This document shows, in pieces, positions 62,360 through 64,000 of a DNA stretch of 64,000 nt; the stretch's first letter is position 1, and the number at the start of each line of letters is the position of its first letter. Position numbers and translations under genes: made by a program. Below the pieces are notes generated by a model that saw nothing but the letters and a program-made list of their open reading frames with translations, did not search any database and was not told where the DNA came from. The stretch comes from Actinopolyspora halophila DSM 43834 (GTDB lineage Bacteria > Actinomycetota > Actinomycetes > Mycobacteriales > Pseudonocardiaceae). Location of the stretch: assembly GCF_000371785.1 (NCBI RefSeq), contig NZ_AQUI01000002.1, forward strand, positions 2,459,276 to 2,523,275. The letters run 5' to 3'.

Positions 62360-62883
62360 CAGCGGATCCGCGCGGCGCGGATCGCCTCGGCCGCGGCTTG
62401 CAGGTCGTCCTTCGGGAGCAGCGGGTAGTCCTCGCTGCTCTGCACCACCGCCCCGTTGTCCAGGACCTTCTCCACAATCCGGCCCTTGAGCATGCAGTCG
62501 TTGAAGGGCCCCTCCGTGGTCTGCGGCGCCAGGTGGAGGTGCAGGTGGTCGAAGGACCCGCCGAAGATGTAGACGTACACGAGCTCGGCGCCGGTCGCCT
62601 CCTTGATAGCAGTGGTGCTCTCGGCCAAGACCGTGCCGAACGTCGTCGCTTCCTCGCCGTCGAGCTCGTGTACATAGCGGATGTGACGCTTAGGCTCCAG
62701 GAAGGAGAAGCCGGGGGCCTCGCCGACGACGGCCGTGGTCAGCCTCCAGTTCTCGTCCTCCCACACCTGGACCCGCATCAGGTCCGGGTCAGCGTCCACG
62801 CCGCGGCACATGGTGCAGTCCGCCACGATCACCACCCAATTCACGTTTCCGGAGCTGAAATTCGGGATTGATTCAAGGGCCAT
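62359..62883 (-). CDS. HIT-family hydrolase
   Basis: This is a 174-residue histidine-triad protein. The N-terminal DCTMCRG with a second pair further on is a zinc knuckle remnant common in HIT proteins, FLEPKRHIRYVHELDGEEAT is the conserved strand, and HLHLHLAPQ is the H-x-H-x-H catalytic triad. Such enzymes hydrolyse nucleotide phosphoramidates or dinucleoside polyphosphates. The ATG at 62883 gives MALESIPNFSSGN; a GTG nearer DCTMC is possible. It overlaps the nucleotidyltransferase relic. Confidence 0.86.
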   Translation of the reverse strand: MALESIPNFSSGNVNWVVIVADCTMCRGVDADPDLMRVQVWEDENWRLTTAVVGEAPGFSFLEPKRHIRYVHELDGEEATTFGTVLAESTTAIKEATGAELVYVYIFGGSFDHLHLHLAPQTTEGPFNDCMLKGRIVEKVLDNGAVVQSSEDYPLLPKDDLQAAAEAIRAARIR

Positions 62884-63080
62884 TGTTTCCGGGTTCTAGG
62901 GCGCCGAGATCGGTCATCCCGTTCTTCTACCCTTTCTTACCCGACCGTTCCGGAGGCGTCCAGGGCGGAATGGAAAATCACTGTCCGACCTCGGGTGCAA
63001 GCACCCGTCATGGTGAATTCACGGATCCGGCAAGGCCCGATTGGCAGGGTGGTCTGCGTCTCTTCCCCGTAGGAGGTGCC

Positions 63081-63377
63081 GTGCCCACTGAGGAACTCAT
63101 GGCGTTCGAGCTGCTCGCCGACCGCTTCGCCGAGATCAACGACCGGATCGATCTGCCGGACGCCGCCTTGTACCGCGGCTTGGCCCAGAGCGTCCGGGGG
63201 CCGATGGTAGAGCTCGGCGTCGGAGACGGGCGCGTCGCCCGGACCGTCCGCCCCAGCACCGGCGTCGACGGCTCCGGCCGGGCCCTGGAGCGATGCCGCG
63301 AGCGTGTCGGCGACGGGATCCGTCTCATCAAGGCCGACTTGGGGCTTGAGGAACATCCGGACGACAGACGGCGCTAA
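63081..63377 (+). pseudogene. Truncated class I SAM methyltransferase
   Basis: GTG 63081 after TAGGAGG begins MPTEELMAFELLADRFAEIN, DLPDAALYRGLAQSV and the SAM motif I VELGVGDGRVARTV, then VDGSGRALERCRERV. The product stops after 98 residues, just past the second strand, whereas such enzymes need 200 or more. Sequence after about 63350 no longer fits the family, and an integrase unit starts 60-200 bases on, so its 3' part was probably removed by integration. Confidence 0.65.
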
Positions 63378-63435
63378 GCTTCAACGCTCCTGGTCGGAGA
63401 CTCGGTCTGTTGGTGCACTGAAGGCTGTGGGCTGG

Positions 63436-63466
63436 TACCGCAGATAGTTCGTGATTATCTGCGGTA
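63436..63466. repeat. Recombinase-core-like inverted repeat
   Basis: TACCGCAGATA-gttcgtgat-TATCTGCGGTA has perfect 11-bp arms (63436-63446, 63456-63466) and a 9-base spacer, like the core site of tyrosine recombinases. A third arm copy with one mismatch (TATCTGCGATA) lies at 63523-63533, right before the integrase start. Confidence 0.65.
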
Positions 63467-63550
63467 GTGTGCTCGGCGGTCTGGCAGAACCCGCTCCTGC
63501 GGGTGTGGTGACTCTGCCTGCTTATCTGCGATAGCGCCGGGAGGCTGCTG

Positions 63551-64000
63551 TTGGGTACTGTGCACCGGCTCGATGTCGGTCCCGCCCCGCCTGGGCTCGC
63601 GGCCGCGGTGGAGGGGTTTTTGGGCGAGGTGAGCAACCGCAACACTGCTCGGGCGTACGGCATCGCGTTGCGTGCTCTGGTCGTTGAGTTCGGCGCGTCC
63701 ACATCGGTGGCGGTGTTGGACGAGGAGTCCACGGTCGAGCAGGTCGGGCGGTGGTTCGTCGGCCGTTGGGGTGCCTGCGCGGCGGCGACGGTCAACGCGC
63801 GGTTGGACGCGCTGCGCTCGGCGGCCGACTGGTGGCGGGCGCAGGGCTGGCTCGTGGGCGATCCGATCCGTCGGATCCGTCGGCGGCCGCGCAGCCCGGA
63901 CCGCACCCGAGCGATAGGCCGGGCTGAGGTCGAGAACCTGCTGGCCCGGACGCATCTGCCGATTCGGGAACGGACGTTGTGGCGGATGTTGTATGAGACC
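63551..64000 (+). CDS. Tyrosine recombinase/integrase, N-terminal part (runs off window)
   Basis: One hundred fifty open codons extend to the window end. AAAVEGFLGEVSNRNTARAY followed by GIALRALVVEFG is the SAM-like core-binding domain of tyrosine recombinases; VNARLDALRSAADWWRAQGW and NPIRRIRR-like text (GDPIRRIRRRPR) end it, and ENLLARTHLPIRERTLWRML begins the catalytic domain. Catalytic Arg/His/Tyr lie beyond the window. TTG 63551 is chosen since GGGAGG is six bases upstream; GTG 63560 is possible. It suggests an integrated element starting here and running rightwards. Confidence 0.8.
   Translation, partial: MGTVHRLDVGPAPPGLAAAVEGFLGEVSNRNTARAYGIALRALVVEFGASTSVAVLDEESTVEQVGRWFVGRWGACAAATVNARLDALRSAADWWRAQGWLVGDPIRRIRRRPRSPDRTRAIGRAEVENLLARTHLPIRERTLWRMLYET

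Overview
The window is high-GC DNA with actinomycete gene content: an actinobacterial-type QcrB, EspG and PPE-like proteins with DUF3558 lipoproteins, MurT/GatD, XRE-DUF5753/DUF397 modules, an F420-type oxidoreductase and a CopD-CtaG fusion. The gene repertoire points to Actinomycetota, probably Pseudonocardiales (an Actinopolyspora- or Saccharopolyspora-like genus). That placement is an inference from family content; no 16S gene is present.

Layout. 0-7 kb: end of a DeoR regulator, a DUF2267 protein, an O-methyltransferase, a solo cytochrome b (QcrB), an SPW-repeat membrane protein and a universal stress protein. 6-12.6 kb: a carotenoid cluster with a divergent Rieske/DUF5914 protein and a tightly overlapping minus-strand operon crtI-crtB-idi-methyltransferase-crtU. 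12.9-17.1 kb: a GAF/PucR regulator, an MHS-type transporter and a 3-hydroxybutyrate dehydrogenase. 17.4-24 kb: a DUF5134 protein, a CopD-CtaG copper/oxidase assembly fusion, a ClpC-like unfoldase and Ku.

24-31.2 kb holds a complete selenocysteine module: selB and selA (minus), a selenium-binding protein homologue, a DUF1992 protein, tRNA-Sec (selC) and selD. Its client lies at 39.4-44.6 kb: a formate dehydrogenase operon (fdhA-fdhB-fdhC) whose catalytic subunit reads through an in-frame TGA at codon 187, followed by a textbook bacterial SECIS hairpin with a GGTCT loop. Between them are a TetR/DHA2 efflux pair with a clear operator, a deletion-fused XRE/DUF397 relic, and an EspG-PPE-lipoprotein locus containing a 627-bp tandem duplication.

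44.7-55.2 kb is mostly ordinary: an acetyltransferase, a VOC dioxygenase, a DUF5996 protein, small membrane proteins, MurT-GatD, MurJ, an acyl-CoA dehydrogenase and its likely TetR regulator. From 55.2 kb to the end the region looks accessory. An acetyltransferase gene is split around Tn3-transposase, rhodanese and methyltransferase fragments. It is followed by a MerR-PP2C fusion, a DHFR-like gene with a poly-G frameshift, an F420-type oxidoreductase, a CPBP protease, a HIT protein, truncated genes, and finally the start of a tyrosine integrase preceded by a recombinase-core-like inverted repeat.
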